This document shows positions 1 through 11,018 of a DNA stretch of 64,000 bases, one piece after another; the stretch's first letter is position 1, and every line of letters begins with the position of its first letter. The DNA lies in the NCBI GenBank assembly GCA_004380135.1, contig QXCR01000092.1, positions 62,001-126,000 on the forward strand. Reading direction: 5' to 3'. Source of the stretch: Stemphylium vesicarium. Taxonomy: Eukaryota; Ascomycota; Dothideomycetes; Pleosporales; Pleosporaceae. A program made the translations under genes and the position numbers. Below the pieces are notes generated by a model. That model was not told the origin of the DNA, did no database searches, and saw only the letters and a program-made list of their open reading frames with translations.

Positions 1-727
1 GTTTGAGAGCAGTGGGGTGAGCAAGGTTACGGAGTTGGATTGGTGGGAGAGTAGGAAGGTGAGGTTGGAAGAGATGGCGGGGAAGAAAAGCAGTAATGGG
101 GATGCTGGTGGTAGTGAAGAAGGTATCATGGCGACGATAGGGGCGTTGCCGTGTCAGCATGTTAGTGCCCGGACGCCATTTGACAAGTGTAAGACGCTCT
201 GGGCGAGTTGGAGCGTCGAGTCCGGTGGTGCAAAGGTGTATTTCGCTGGGTAAGTTTCATCCCCGCCCCCTCCCGCCCGTATCATTCACACACATCTCAC
301 TAACGACTCGTACAGTGACACAGGCTACCGCACCGTTCCCTCCAACATCCCCGCCTCAGAAGACGACTACTCACCCGCTTACGCCCACCTCCCCACCTGT
401 CCTGCCTTTGCGCAAATTGGCCTCCACCGCGGCCCCTTTGACCTCGGCCTCATCCCCATTGGCGCCTATGAACCCCGCTGGATGTTTAGCAACGTGCATG
501 CTAGCCCCAAAGACGCAGTTAACATCTTTGCAGACACAAAGTGTAGACGCGCGTTGGGTATGCATTGGGGTACGTGGGTGTTGACTGAGGAGGATGTCAT
601 GGCGCCTCCGAAGGAGCTGAAAGAGGCGTGTGAGTGGAAGGGTGTCAGGGAGGGGAAAGAGGGGTTTGGGATTTGTGATATTGGCGAGTCGTGTGAGTTT
701 GAGAGTGGAGAAGGGAAGGCGAGGTAG
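1..727 (+). CDS. N-acyl-phosphatidylethanolamine-hydrolysing phospholipase D (3' part)
   Basis: C-terminal part of a metallo-beta-lactamase-fold hydrolase of the NAPE-PLD family, which cleaves N-acyl-phosphatidylethanolamine to N-acylethanolamine and phosphatidic acid. The frame is open at the window edge, so the 5' part lies outside. Exons: <1-249 and 316-727, with a 66-bp intron (GTAAGT...TACAG) at 250-315. Family landmarks in order are VTELDWWE, LWASWSVE, FAGDTGY across the splice junction, PIGAYEPRW and MHWGTW. The Asp of AGDTG and the His of HWGTW correspond to metal-binding residues of this fold. The N-terminal HxHxDH metal motif is not in the window. It converges with TYR1 on the other strand. 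Family assignment is firm; substrate in fungi is inferred. Confidence 0.9.
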
Positions 728-1074
728 ATGGTGGGGGGACGTTTGCAAAGGCGGCTGTTGGTGGCTGATGATAGATACCCTGAGTGTGGTGGAGTTAGTT
801 GATGGAGGACTGGGGCTGTGATATCATCATCATGTACTATCGAGTATGGCATGTTCTTCATCTTCAACAGGTTCCTGTGAGCACAGCATCTTTGTATATC
901 GACGAAAATGTTTCATGTCCGTTTTTTCCCATGGCATTTTATCATACGATGGTCTCACTACCACAGCACAGAATAATTACCCCGATCTGACAACATACAC
1001 AAACCATCTAGAAAAAATCAAAATCATCATTCATACCAATCTACCTCCCATCTACCCCCCCCCCCCCCCCCAAT
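728..1074. other. Convergent intergenic region with a 17-bp C tract
   Basis: Space between the 3' ends of the NAPE-PLD and TYR1 genes. It carries a homopolymer of 17 C at 1055-1071, lying four bases before the end of the TYR1 stop codon. No coding exon is supported. Confidence 0.7.
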
Positions 1075-2864
1075 TCAACCATCCTGCGTCTTCTGCAAAA
1101 TAACCTTAATCATCTCATTCCCCAACTTAGTCGCCTCGGGAAACCTCGGCTCAAAGTACCTTTGAATCTCCTCAAATTTCTCCCTATACCCATCGAAATT
1201 ACCAAGACTGACGCGCGAACTCCAGTCCCTCGCCGCAAACGTGAACTCGAGGTCGTCGGCACGGAACGTGTTGTCGTCGATGGCGGTTTCGATGGCTTCC
1301 TCGAGGAGCGTCGGGTTGCGGAAGAGGTACTCTGTGATGCCGAGCCACATGCGCGAGGGCTGGAAGCGCGGTGTCAGTAGAGGGAGCGTGAATATGAGTG
1401 TGGATAATAGGGAGCGGGTGTTGCTTACGGGTGTGGAACAGATCATGTGATCGTAGGGTACGATGCCTAGCTTCCACCAGCAGTCTACCATGGCAAGCAG
1501 GCTTAGGTGGTTGTTCTTCAGCTTCTTCTCCGGGATAGTGCCCAAGGCGAATCGGTCGAGGAGATCGTCTCGCAAAAGTAGCTTCTTGCCATCTTCATTC
1601 TCGCCAAACACTGCTTTGCGTGCGGTATGTACACGCTCGCGTAGTTCGTCGCGTTGCCCAGCGAGCATGAGCTTGAATAGCTCAGTGACGGACTCGGCGT
1701 ATTGCTTGATCTGCCTCTTCGCGTCTGGGTTCAGAATCGCGAGACCGGCGTAGACGTGCCACTTGTTGGAGTAGATACGGAGGGTGATGTTCATCTTGAC
1801 GTTCTCGATACCGCCAACGTAGCGGGAACTGTCCCAAGGGAACTGGTTGTTGGCAAACCATGCTCCGCCCATGCTCAAGAAGGCGGCGTGGGTTACGGCT
1901 TGTGTGTCTGCCGTGATGCGATCGTGCTGCTCGGCGGAGAGATAGACATGCTTCGATCCGAGACAGGACATGATGTTCTCTACGAATGTGAAGTCTTCAT
2001 CAGAGGCGCGATAGTTGATCAGCACCAGCGGCTGTCCTTTCGGGTCGACACCGGGTCCATGAAGAGAGTGCACCGAAACGATGCTGACATCCTTCGGCAG
2101 ATACCTATCAAAGGCCTGCATTTCCGGCGCTTTGCAGGAAGTCTGGCCACCGACTATAGCGCCAACCTTGGTAGCTGTATATCTGTTAGTTCAACGCAGC
2201 GTTGGTATCCAAGATGACCATACAAGGGCCGAAAGCCTTCACGACCGCATCAATGTTCTTTGCTTCAACACTGTAAATGATGAAGTCGCTGCAGCGGGAC
2301 ACGAGATGGCCAGTTTGCATAATTTCAACGTTGGGCTGGCGCAGTCTCAGCATGCGTTCATTTATCGAAATATATAAAAGTGCTACCCTACAAAGTCCTT
2401 GAACTCTTCCACCAGTGTATCAAACTTGTCCGGGAGGTCGCAGGCGTGGACCCTTGAGAGGCACCGTGTTAGTGACACTGATCATCGCAATGTATATCTG
2501 TGAGCCACTTGTTAGCAAAGTTCGCGCCAAAGGTATGAACAATGCGATAAACGTTGGGGGTAGTTCAGAGTTGTATATAAAAGGTAGCGAGAATTCACAT
2601 CATGGACAGCAACATGCCCAATTACTGCAAACCAAGACGGCAACAGTGTGGACATGCGCCATACTCGAGCCAAATGCACTCACGGTCATCATAACAGGGG
2701 GAAGGGGAGTACGAGGGAGTAGGACTTACCAGTCGCAAAAGCAGTGAAGCGCATGCGGTCACGGGCGCGTTCACTCACTTCCATCCGGCAGTGCTCAGGC
2801 GCCGGGCATACATCTTGCCCATGTCGCCCATGCCGATAATACCGACGCTCTTGCCGTCATCCAT
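1075..2864 (-). CDS. TYR1: Prephenate dehydrogenase (tyrosine biosynthesis)
   Basis: Oxidative decarboxylation of prephenate to 4-hydroxyphenylpyruvate with NAD(P), in the cytosolic tyrosine pathway. Five exons (minus strand): 2864-2779, 2452-2392, 2335-2224, 2174-1429 and 1359-1075, giving 429 residues. The N-terminus has a Rossmann start, VGIIGMGDMG, then IVGGQTSCK, VHSLHGPG, TADTQAVTHAAFLSMG, LRIYSNKWHVYAG and PYDHMICSTP, all typical of fungal Tyr1. The last intron (1428-1360, 69 bp) is a multiple of three and has no in-frame stop, so an unspliced reading is possible; splicing restores the usual ICSTP-to-LGITEYL spacing. Intron 1 is unusually long (326 bp). TYR1 is divergent from RPS14 with 248 bp between the start codons, so they probably share a promoter region. 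Confidence 0.93.
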
Positions 2865-3112
2865 GGTTGTCGTTCTACTGCACGCTCCTGTGCGTGGGTG
2901 TGGTGTTGGTGTTCAGCCCATGGCGAAGCAATGCAAGAAGCAGAGGTCGCTTGCGGCCGCCAAAGAAAAGTTAAGTACGGGACTTGGCACGCTAACGCCG
3001 GCGTTATGTTGCTCCGACACAAGCGAATTTCGGTCTGTCCAAAGTTCGACCTCACGATCGCCGACAGCATCACGAACCCGCCAGTCACGTCAAGAACCCA
3101 TATACCGCCAAC

Positions 3113-3724
3113 ATGCCTCCCAAAGCCAAGGTCGCCCGCGCTCCCCAGGAGAACATCCAGCTCGGACCTCAGGTCCGCGAGGTTCGTACTTTCCAGGCAA
3201 TCCAACCGAAGAAAAGAGCGTGAAACTGACAATTTGTAGGGTGAGCTCGTCTTCGGTGTCGCCCGTATCTTCGCTTCCTTCAACGACACCTTCGTCCACA
3301 TCACCGATCTTTCCGGCCGCGAGACCATCTCCCGTGTCACCGGTGTAAGTGCAAGCGAACGCACTGCATGCGACATAGACTGACCAGTACAAAAGGGAAT
3401 GAAGGTCAAGGCCGACCGTGACGAGAGCTCTCCCTACGCCGCCATGTTGGCTGCCCAGGACGTTGCCGCTCGCTGCAAGGGTGAGTCGATTGGCTTTTGT
3501 CGGAATTTCCTGTGCTAACACCCGCAGAACTCGGCATCACCGCTCTCCACGTCAAGATCCGAGCCACTGGTGGTAACGGCACCAAGACCCCCGGTCCCGG
3601 TGCCCAGTCCGCTCTCCGCGCCCTTGCCCGTGCCGGTATGCGCATCGGACGTATCGAGGACGTCACCCCAACCCCATCCGACTCCACCAGGAGGAAGGGT
3701 GGTCGCCGTGGTCGTCGTCTCTGA
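3113..3724 (+). CDS. RPS14: 40S ribosomal protein S14 (uS11)
   Basis: Small-subunit ribosomal protein of the platform, needed for 18S rRNA maturation. Four exons: 3113-3181, 3240-3344, 3396-3480 and 3528-3724, encoding 151 residues, the usual eukaryotic length. Recognisable blocks are ELVFGVARIFASFNDTFVHI, GMKVKADRDESSPYAAM, LGITALHVKIRATGGNGTK and the basic tail RRKGGRRGRRL. The first intron uses the weak donor GTTCGT. Small exons near the 5' end are typical of fungal ribosomal protein genes. Confidence 0.97.
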
Positions 3725-4005
3725 GCATGTGCGCAAAGTTTTTGCTCAGTGGTGGAATATGGCATGGCATGGTTTGCACGATTTATGGTTTCATGACCAC
3801 GATCAATAAAGTCGCGGGGAACGGCGAATCTGCCTGGTCTCCTTGTTGAACTTGGCTTCTCGTGCGAGATAGTCGAGCTAAATCAACAGAATCCTTTTTA
3901 GTTCGAAAAGGCTTCCCGACAATGAAGTGCTTACTGCTGTGTTGATCAAGAGGTGTTTATACATTACGATTACGACTTATTTCTGGTATACTGTGACGGA
4001 CAATG

Positions 4006-5046
4006 TTAGATGTCGACAACTTGGATCGAGTTGCCCAGTTGCCCCGTGTTTCCATGGATCTGGGCTGCATTGACCATGATGGTGTTTGGACTCTGACCTC
4101 CCCACACCCGGTCCCACAGCAGCTCTCTTATGCCACGGTATGCGACCCTGACGACGTTCCACCACAGCCTGGGGTTGAGCACTCCGCGTGTCCATTTTGA
4201 CTGAGTCGACAGTCCTCTCACATAAGCATCATGTGCTTTATCCCATCGTACTACCGTCTGCCCAGCGCCCCAATGTACATGACCAAAGACGTGTAGCGCA
4301 GGTTTTACGCGTTTGACCTCAGCCAGGAGGTACTCACAGCCTATTCCCTTTGGTAACGATAGGTCCAAGTGAAACTTTGGTGGCGTATGTGTAATGAGAA
4401 TGTCAATGTCCTCGGGTATAGTCTCTGACCAAGCATCGCGGCCTCTCTCGTACTGGAAGGCATGGACACTCATAGGGCCACAGGCCGGTATTTGCGGTGC
4501 GCCGTATATACGAACTCGCCTCTCGCTCTGATCTGCCGCAAGCAATGGTGTCGTATCTGTATCGCTGCCATTTCTAGACTGGACCTTGACCGTAAGGCTC
4601 AGACGCCTATGTTGCAGGTAATGCACTCTCTTCCAGTCCAACCTGCCTCTTCTCTGCTCCTCCGACAGCGAAGGGCGCGTCCTCGGATCCAAGTAGGTAT
4701 CATGGTTCCCACTAATCACCACAATCTCGGGGTGTGGTAACGAGCTCAACCAGTCGATTTGCTTCTGTATCTCGGCTACGCTTCCGTCATTCGTCATGTC
4801 CCCAGCATGAATGAGTACATCGCCATCTGGAACATGTTCTGGGATGTGGTTGTGCGTATCCGATATGCAAACGACTCGTATCGGTGGCTCTTGGGCTGGT
4901 TTCGGCGCAGAGCGCAGGCAGGCGAGGAAATGGTATGTGTGGTAGAGGAGTAGCTTTACGGGCGCTTGGAAGAAGAGGGCAGCGAAAGGCGTCGGGTCGA
5001 ATTCGGACTGGGGACGGTACCAGGGATTGAGGTGCTCGAGAAGCAT
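4006..5046 (-). CDS. Calcineurin-like metallophosphoesterase (MPPED/UPF0046 type)
   Basis: Intronless 346-residue predicted metal-dependent phosphoesterase. The calcineurin-like signature is complete: SDTHN at residues 62-66, GD at 82-83, GNHD at 113-116, THTPP at 219-223 and GHVH at 255-258. The order and spacing match the fungal members of the 239FB/MPPED group. A hydrophobic stretch at about residues 20-45 (FAALFFQAPVKLLLYH) precedes the catalytic domain and might contact a membrane. The natural substrate is unknown; the family includes cyclic-nucleotide phosphodiesterase activity, so that is only a possibility. It is divergent from the HeLo-pseudokinase gene, 637 bp away. Confidence 0.88.
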   Translation of the reverse strand: MLLEHLNPWYRPQSEFDPTPFAALFFQAPVKLLLYHTYHFLACLRSAPKPAQEPPIRVVCISDTHNHIPEHVPDGDVLIHAGDMTNDGSVAEIQKQIDWLSSLPHPEIVVISGNHDTYLDPRTRPSLSEEQRRGRLDWKRVHYLQHRRLSLTVKVQSRNGSDTDTTPLLAADQSERRVRIYGAPQIPACGPMSVHAFQYERGRDAWSETIPEDIDILITHTPPKFHLDLSLPKGIGCEYLLAEVKRVKPALHVFGHVHWGAGQTVVRWDKAHDAYVRGLSTQSKWTRGVLNPRLWWNVVRVAYRGIRELLWDRVWGGQSPNTIMVNAAQIHGNTGQLGNSIQVVDI

Positions 5047-5683
5047 TGCCGAACGGCGTGGGGGACGTGTCGTGACTGGTGGATGTATAGGGGTGCTTCC
5101 AAGTCGCGGTGTTGATCAGATGGATGACAGCATGCGATGCGATGCGATGCGCGATGCGTTGACTAGGGTCCGCGTTCGCGTGGCTTTCTAGCGTGGCTGT
5201 GCGGACCGCGGCTTCGAGAGAGGCGCATCCCCCATTCTCACGCTTGTGACTAGATGGGTTCAACAGAACGCTTCACAGCCACGATGGCAAGCTCTGGAGT
5301 GTGCTATAAGACGCCATCACGATATCTGCTTGACCGGAACTTATGGCCCCGGGTGACTCGACTGGCCTGGAGTGTGCAGATGGCCTTCAGCTCGACGCCA
5401 TGGGGCAGTGTTGGTCACAGATCAGGCTGCGAGTCTGCATGGCGATGTACTGTAGACATACATAGCCTTGTCTGATGTTTACGATTAAGTATCAGCTTTT
5501 GACTGAATTATGAGTGTTTCGACTTTCACTCTTCGCCCTTCTCGTGCTGCTAATTGTGATACTGACCACTGAGCCAGCACTGGAGCCATTTCGCACAGCA
5601 TACTTCTTGCGTATAGCTTTCATTTTAAATTTGCTTCATACAGAAAAACTTACCGCTGCTTTGCATACCATCAGCCTGTAAGT
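5047..5683. other. Divergent intergenic region with short GATGC repeats
   Basis: Upstream of both the phosphoesterase and the HeLo-pseudokinase gene. A short tandem of GATGC units lies at about 5132-5158. No coding exon is supported. Confidence 0.6.
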
Positions 5684-7701
5684 ATGGCTGAACTCGCAAT
5701 CGGAGGGGTATCCTTCTTCTTCCAAGTATTCGCAGGATGCATTCAAGGTATTCCAAGCTTGTCAATCTTCAGGAGTGATTCTAACCATTTAACACAGGCT
5801 ATGAGCTAATCTCAGATGCATGCCACCTTGAAAAAGACTGTCAGGCACTTCTCGTCAACTTCAAAGTCGAAGAACACCGACTGCTCAACTGGGCGAAACT
5901 CGTCCAGCTCGACTACCGCGATGACAAGCTCGTCCTGAACCACATGTCCAAAGGGCTAGTCATCGACATCATGGAGCAGCAGCAAAAACTCCTCTTCTCA
6001 TTCGGGCGGCTCAACAAGAGATACGAGAAGCTCACTGATCCGCTCCTCGTCGAAGAAGTGCAAGAGTTCGTCTTACGAAACTCTGACCACTTGATCGAGA
6101 ACGGGATGAATGGGCACACAGACGGAAAAGAGAAATCACTCCGGTTCCCGCCCACCGAAGACCTTGTCAAGATGTCGCTCAAGTTTGTGCAGCAGTTCAA
6201 GCATGTGCCCAAGAGACTCAAATGGGCTACTTTCGACCACAAGAAGATGGAGCAACTGATTGGGAGACTGGCCAACTACAATGACAAAATGCACGATGCA
6301 CTTGACAAGGCTCAGCTCGATCTGCTCGTCGACATGCAGACGCGAACCAACAACCAGATCGTGCTGTTGAACAGAACAATGTCACATCTGGTGCAAATCT
6401 ACCAATCGCAGCAATTGGAGCAGCTCGGTTTCCGGCGAACGTACTCACTGATGGACACCGAAGACTCAGACTACGACAATCTACTCGACAGCGGCGCCAT
6501 GACAGCTCGCGGCGCAGCCCACCAACCCCTCGCTGCCCTGGCTCAGCAAGGCTTCATCCACCTTGCCATCGAAGACTCGCACGACCTGACCGCCAGCTAC
6601 GCGGGCGAAATTAACATGCCCAACCTCTCCAACTCCATCCTCCACACGCAACTCTCCTTCTCAGACGTGCGTCCTCTCCAAGGCGGCAGATTCGACGAAG
6701 ACATCGAAGAAGGCGTGCGCACCGAAGCCTTCTACAAAGACACGTCCGTGTGGATAGAATGGAAAGCCTCAGAAACAAGCAGTCTAATGCAGCACCATCA
6801 GCAAGGAAACAACAACCACAGCACCGTCGACCCCAAGATCCACGCTCGCGTCAAGAAACTCGCCGCCCTGCTGAGCAAAAACAACCGCACGGTCAAGTTC
6901 CGCGCGCCCTTCTGCCGCGGCTACTTCATTGACGACGAGGAATCGCGCTTCGGTCTCATCTTCGAGAAACCCGCTTCCGTCCCCGTGGCCACGGTCCCTA
7001 CTTCCCTGCACACCCTGCTGACAACGCGCCGCGAAACCGATATCCCCTCGCTGACTGACCGCATCCACCTCATGTACCTGCTATCTGAAACAGTGGAGCG
7101 GCTCCATGCTGTGGATTGGCTGCACAAGGGTCTGCGGTCCGCCAACATCCTCTTGTTTCCTAAAAAGGTTGGTGGTGGAAGTGGAGGAGGCGAGATGAAT
7201 TACGCGGATCCCCTCATCAGCGGCTTCGATTACTCAAGGCCGGCGGCGGAGGACTTTATGACTGAACGCCCCAGTGACGATCGTGCCGCGGATATCTACC
7301 GCCATCCATCGGTGCAGCACAAGGGGAACCGCGAAGACGCCAGCGGACGCGAGTCGTATAAGAAGAGCTTTGATTTGTACTCCCTTGGTATCGTCTTGTT
7401 GGAAATCGCGCACTGGAAATCTATAGATGCGATTTTGGGTATCGATTTGAAGAGCGCGAAACCGAAGGATACTTGGAATGTGGAAAGGAGGCTTGTCGAG
7501 ACGGAGCCTCAGCATCTGAGGTGGGTGAGGAGTCATTTGGGGAATACGGTCGAAGGGGTGGTTGCGGCTTGTTTGAGGGGCCCGGTTGCGTTTGGGTTGG
7601 ACAGAGAGGCGGATGAGAAGAGGGAGGTTGTTGCTGCGCAGTTACAGAGGGAGTTTGGGGATAGGGTTGTTAGGCGGTTGGCTTGTATGAAGGGGTTGTG
7701 A
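5684..7701 (+). CDS. HeLo-domain protein with C-terminal pseudokinase (MLKL-like)
   Basis: Two exons, 5684-5747 and 5798-7701 (50-bp intron), give 655 residues. The N-terminus (LAIGGVSFFFQVFAGCIQGY, then LLVNFKVEEHRLLNWAKLVQ) has the form of the HeLo/prion-inhibition domain, a helical bundle that permeabilises membranes in HET-S-type cell death. The C-terminal half is kinase-like: EWK at about 342-344 may be the beta-3 lysine, HKGLRSAN at 464-471 replaces HRDLKxxN, and GFD at 497-499 stands where DFG is expected. Further down are YRHPSVQ and FDLYSLGIVLLE. The missing HRD Asp (G466) and altered DFG predict a pseudokinase. This is the layout of mixed-lineage-kinase-like executors. The death role is inferred; no experimental support is visible. 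Confidence 0.82.
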
Positions 7702-8065
7702 TTCCTGTTTGGTATTGTTTGTTGTCTTGACTTTATGTTTTTACTTATTCGCGGCGTTTATCTCGCGTTGCAGCATTTGAATTACGAGGAATGACTCGAA
7801 AGAGTGCGTGTTATAGGATGCGGCAGTCGTAGCTTGATAATATACGAGTAGTTTGCTTTGCCACCAAATGTCAAGGTCCGCGGGTGTGGTGTGAAGGTAT
7901 GTCATTGTATCGAAGTAGCCCTCCAAGTTCGCTATGTCGTCCATCATCAATCATATCTATGTCTTTGATCATTCCATCTGATTCCATCTGATTCCATCCA
8001 CCACTCCTCAACTCGACGTCATGCAAATATCCCCAAAGTACAAACAGTCTCGAATCGAAGGCGCT
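7702..8065. other. Convergent intergenic region
   Basis: Lies between the pseudokinase and profilin stops. It holds a short direct repeat of ATTCCATCTG at about 7971-7996 and a minus-strand ORF of 69 codons (7741-7950) that I cannot assign. Confidence 0.5.
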
Positions 8066-8730
8066 TTACATGCTGTGCTTCTTGAGGTACTCGCCGAGCT
8101 CGACCACCGAGTTGAAGGCGTTGGGAGTCTGGACGGTGTCGGGGTGGTGGGCAATGATGACGGCTTGAACGGTCTTGAAGGCGACAAGGCCCTCCTTGCC
8201 CTAGTGCTGGTGTTAGTGCTTGCGCCTGATGAGAGGGGCTATGCTTGAGACGGTACCTTCTTTGCCTTGAGCGCATCGTCGCTTGCCTCGATGGTCATGT
8301 ACTTTACGCCGTTGACCTTGACACCCTCTGAGATGACCTTCTTAGGCTCCGACTTGTCGCTGAAGGACTTGGCAATGGCTGCCCTCTCCTCGCCGGTCAG
8401 CTGCATTGTGTCAGCCTCTGATTCTTCCATGTATGCGAATACGCTACTGTCGCCTGGATCAGGCGAAAGCTGAAGATGCTCGCTGGGTCCAGCGCGTGGA
8501 CGACCGGACAACGTACCGAGAAGTCTGGGGATGCGGCCCAGGCGGTTGCACCCTCGACATCGCAGATGAGGGCCTTGTCGATGTTGCCAGTGCCGACGAG
8601 GCTAAAGGGACGAGTTAGACGTAACTAGTCATTGGGATTGAAGCAGCTCATACCTGGTGTCAACGTATTCTGCCCTGTATGTTAGCTATTGCCGTCGACA
8701 GTCGATGCGGTACTTACCTTGCCAGGACAT
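8066..8730 (-). CDS. PFY1: Profilin
   Basis: Small actin-monomer-binding protein that also binds proline-rich ligands and phosphoinositides and supports formin-driven actin assembly. Five exons (minus strand): 8730-8718, 8669-8654, 8601-8517, 8400-8257 and 8200-8066, encoding 130 residues. The N-terminus MSWQEYVDTSLVGTGNIDKA is the profilin signature, but it is spread over a 13-nt first exon and a 16-nt second exon. The C-terminal half includes GKEGLVAFKTVQAVIIAHHP and ends EYLKKHSM. The 115-bp third intron is also open in frame; reading it as exon would insert a segment foreign to profilins, so I spliced it out. Confidence 0.94.
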
Positions 8731-9674
8731 GTTTAGTGAGGGATAATGTGCGTGCTGCGGGAGCGTGTAGTGATGAGAAAATTGACGGAAGTGAGGCAGA
8801 GGAGATGCAGGTACTTTTGACTAAGCAGAGCAAGAGTGCAAATGCGGTGAGAAGGTTTGGTGCTGCGTTGTTGGGCTAAGTTGCGATTTGATAGTGGGGC
8901 TGTTTTGACCCCGCCTTGCAATGAAATCCAACGGACGCAATTCACTCTTCCAGTTTCGAGATGCAAACCCCTCCGTCTCCATCTGTCATAACTTGACAAC
9001 TAGTCACGCGTTTTATATGCGCCAACATGCAGCTGCTTATCGTGTGGGGGTAGATACTGCCAATTCCTCCCGACACAAGCGCAGCAGCGAGCGCGCCGAA
9101 TATGACTATGTCCACCGCGATACCCGCCTAGTGTCTGTCCATGCGCATCTGCCGCTCTCTGGGGTCGAAGACAAATAGCGGGTCAGGGCGCTGTTATCCC
9201 GAACCCAGCCTTTAAATGAGACTGCGCTGCGACTCACGGTGCCGTCTAGCAGAGCAATTTTCGCCGCTTGGGGGCGTCGCTGGGAAGTCTCAAGCACCAG
9301 CATAAGCCAGCACCAGAAGGTCCGCCGAATGCCACGCAATACTGTACCCTAAGAACAACACTGCATGTTTCTGCTGCTACAACTCATAGGTGGGCAAGGC
9401 CCCATTTGACGTGTAAAGTCCGAGTTCTGGCCCAGCTCCCCTCCTTTGACCTGGCACCATTATGACGTTGCGTCTGGAGTGACCGTTTGCGGACGGTTCG
9501 CGCTGGTCACGTGCCTACGCTAAGACCGAGCTCGCAGCTCAAAGCTCACTACCCAAAAAGTTACGCGTGAAAGTGCATTGGACGGGAAAGTACTTAAACG
9601 AACGTCGAGTCGCATATCGGTAAACAATCTGAGACAAAATCTTATCGCGATCGCCTATTGTACAAAATCCAGCC
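8731..9674. other. Divergent intergenic region between profilin and the RNPS1-like gene
   Basis: About 0.94 kb with no supported exon. A CACGTG box lies at 9508-9513, about 160 bp before the SR-protein start, next to an ACCGT...ACGGT inverted repeat at 9482-9497. Confidence 0.55.
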
Positions 9675-10848
9675 ATGCCGTCCCGTTCCCCGTCTGCAAC
9701 ACGCTCGCGATCGCGCACGCGCAGCCCGTCTCGCGACAGGTCGCATACGAGATCACCAAGTCGTCCTCGATCCGCACAATCCGGCTCGCCACGACGCTCT
9801 GTGTCTGCACGATCCCCTACACATTCTCGGTCAATTACGCGGTCCCGCTCGCCCAGATCGCCCTCTCCCAGGCGCAATGGAAGACGCAGCTACACGCCGG
9901 ACAGCAGATCGCGCTCGAGAGGGAGGAGCTACACTCGCAGCCCTACCCCAAGGGATGGGTCGCCAGCGCCTAGGAGTGCAAAGGTTAGCAATTTAAGCGA
10001 CTAGAGCCGAGCATGGAGTCTTGCTCTGGTTCAGCCTTTTAAGCACAAGAAGCAAGTGCTAATGCCTCGATAGATTGTAGTAGAAGCCTTGACCAGAAAC
10101 GTCAAAGAAGAACATGTACGCGAGATATTCGGCAAATACGGTGTCATCAAAGACCTCAGAATGCCCATGAATCCTACTTGTATGTCTCATCTAGTAGCGC
10201 CACGAGGACCAGGCTGACCGTCAAACAGTTAACATAAACCGCGGCATCGCATACATTCTATACGAGGAAATCGACGATGCCGAGCGCGCAATCGCAAAGA
10301 TGCACGACGCACAGCTCGACGGAGCAAAGATCCAAGTCTCAATCGTTTTACCTCGACGCCGCTTTTCGCAAACCCCTCCACCAGCGCGCAGAGGGCCAAC
10401 ACTGCCACCACGCGATAGGTTCCAGGACGACTTTGATAGCGGCTATGGACGTGGTGGACGGGGACCAAGAGGAGGAGGCCCGCCTGGCGCATACCGACCA
10501 CCGCCCATGGACGGACCCTCACGTTACCGCTCTCCACCGCGCCGAATGTCGCCAGGGGGACACTGGTCACGGGGCCGAGGTGGAGGTGGTCGCGGTGGAC
10601 GAGGAGGATACGGCGGGCGTCCACGATCATACTCGCGATCTCGAAGCCGCTCGCCGCGTCGAAGCATGTCACGCTCTTCTTACAGCCGCTCGCCGTCCAG
10701 GACTCCACCAAGACGAGGCTATGGTAGGAGGGACAGCCCACCACGGAGAGGAGGTCGTGGAGGCGGAAGCGCTGCAGGCAGAGGAAGGAGAAGCCCCAGC
10801 TACAGCTCCTACGGCAGCGACCGCAGCAGGAGTAGGGATCGCAGATAG
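9675..10848 (+). CDS. RNPS1-like SR-related RNA-binding protein
   Basis: Three exons: 9675-9983, 10074-10179 and 10229-10848, encoding 344 residues. Residues 1-103 are a dense RS/SP-rich domain. A single RRM follows: IVVEALTRNVKEEHVREIFG (start), MPMNP, RGIAYILYEE (RNP1-like) and AKMHDAQLDGAKIQVSIV. The rest is RGG/Gly-rich, then a second RS region ending SDRSRSRDRR. The TRNV...EIFGKYG...MPM pattern resembles RNPS1, a peripheral exon-junction and ASAP-complex factor in splicing and mRNA surveillance. Orthology is inferred from the RRM and the flanking RS domains. Long antisense ORFs here are by-products of the repetitive arginine and serine codons. Confidence 0.85.
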
Positions 10849-11018
10849 GCGATCTAGTTTTGGTAGTACAACATGATGGGAAAAGGAATTGACGCATCTA
10901 TATGGTCAACCAGGAGCTGGATCAGAAATGTATTATTATTCAGGTCATTACCCGGCGCAAAGGCAGTCAGTCCAGCAACTCTTGATCCAGAGCCTGGAAT
11001 ATGTCCCTTCCATCTAAA

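Noticed and set aside
1702..2217. 171-codon plus-strand ORF inside TYR1
   Set aside because: It is antisense to well-conserved TYR1 exons and has no recognisable domain.
8402..8516. Reading the 115-bp profilin intron as coding
   Set aside because: It is open in frame but would insert 38 residues not found in profilins, and clear GTACGT and TGCAG sites bound it.
10229..10897. Long antisense and alternate-frame ORFs over the RS-rich gene
   Set aside because: Repetitive Arg/Ser/Gly codons leave other frames open by chance; only the RRM frame reads as a known family.
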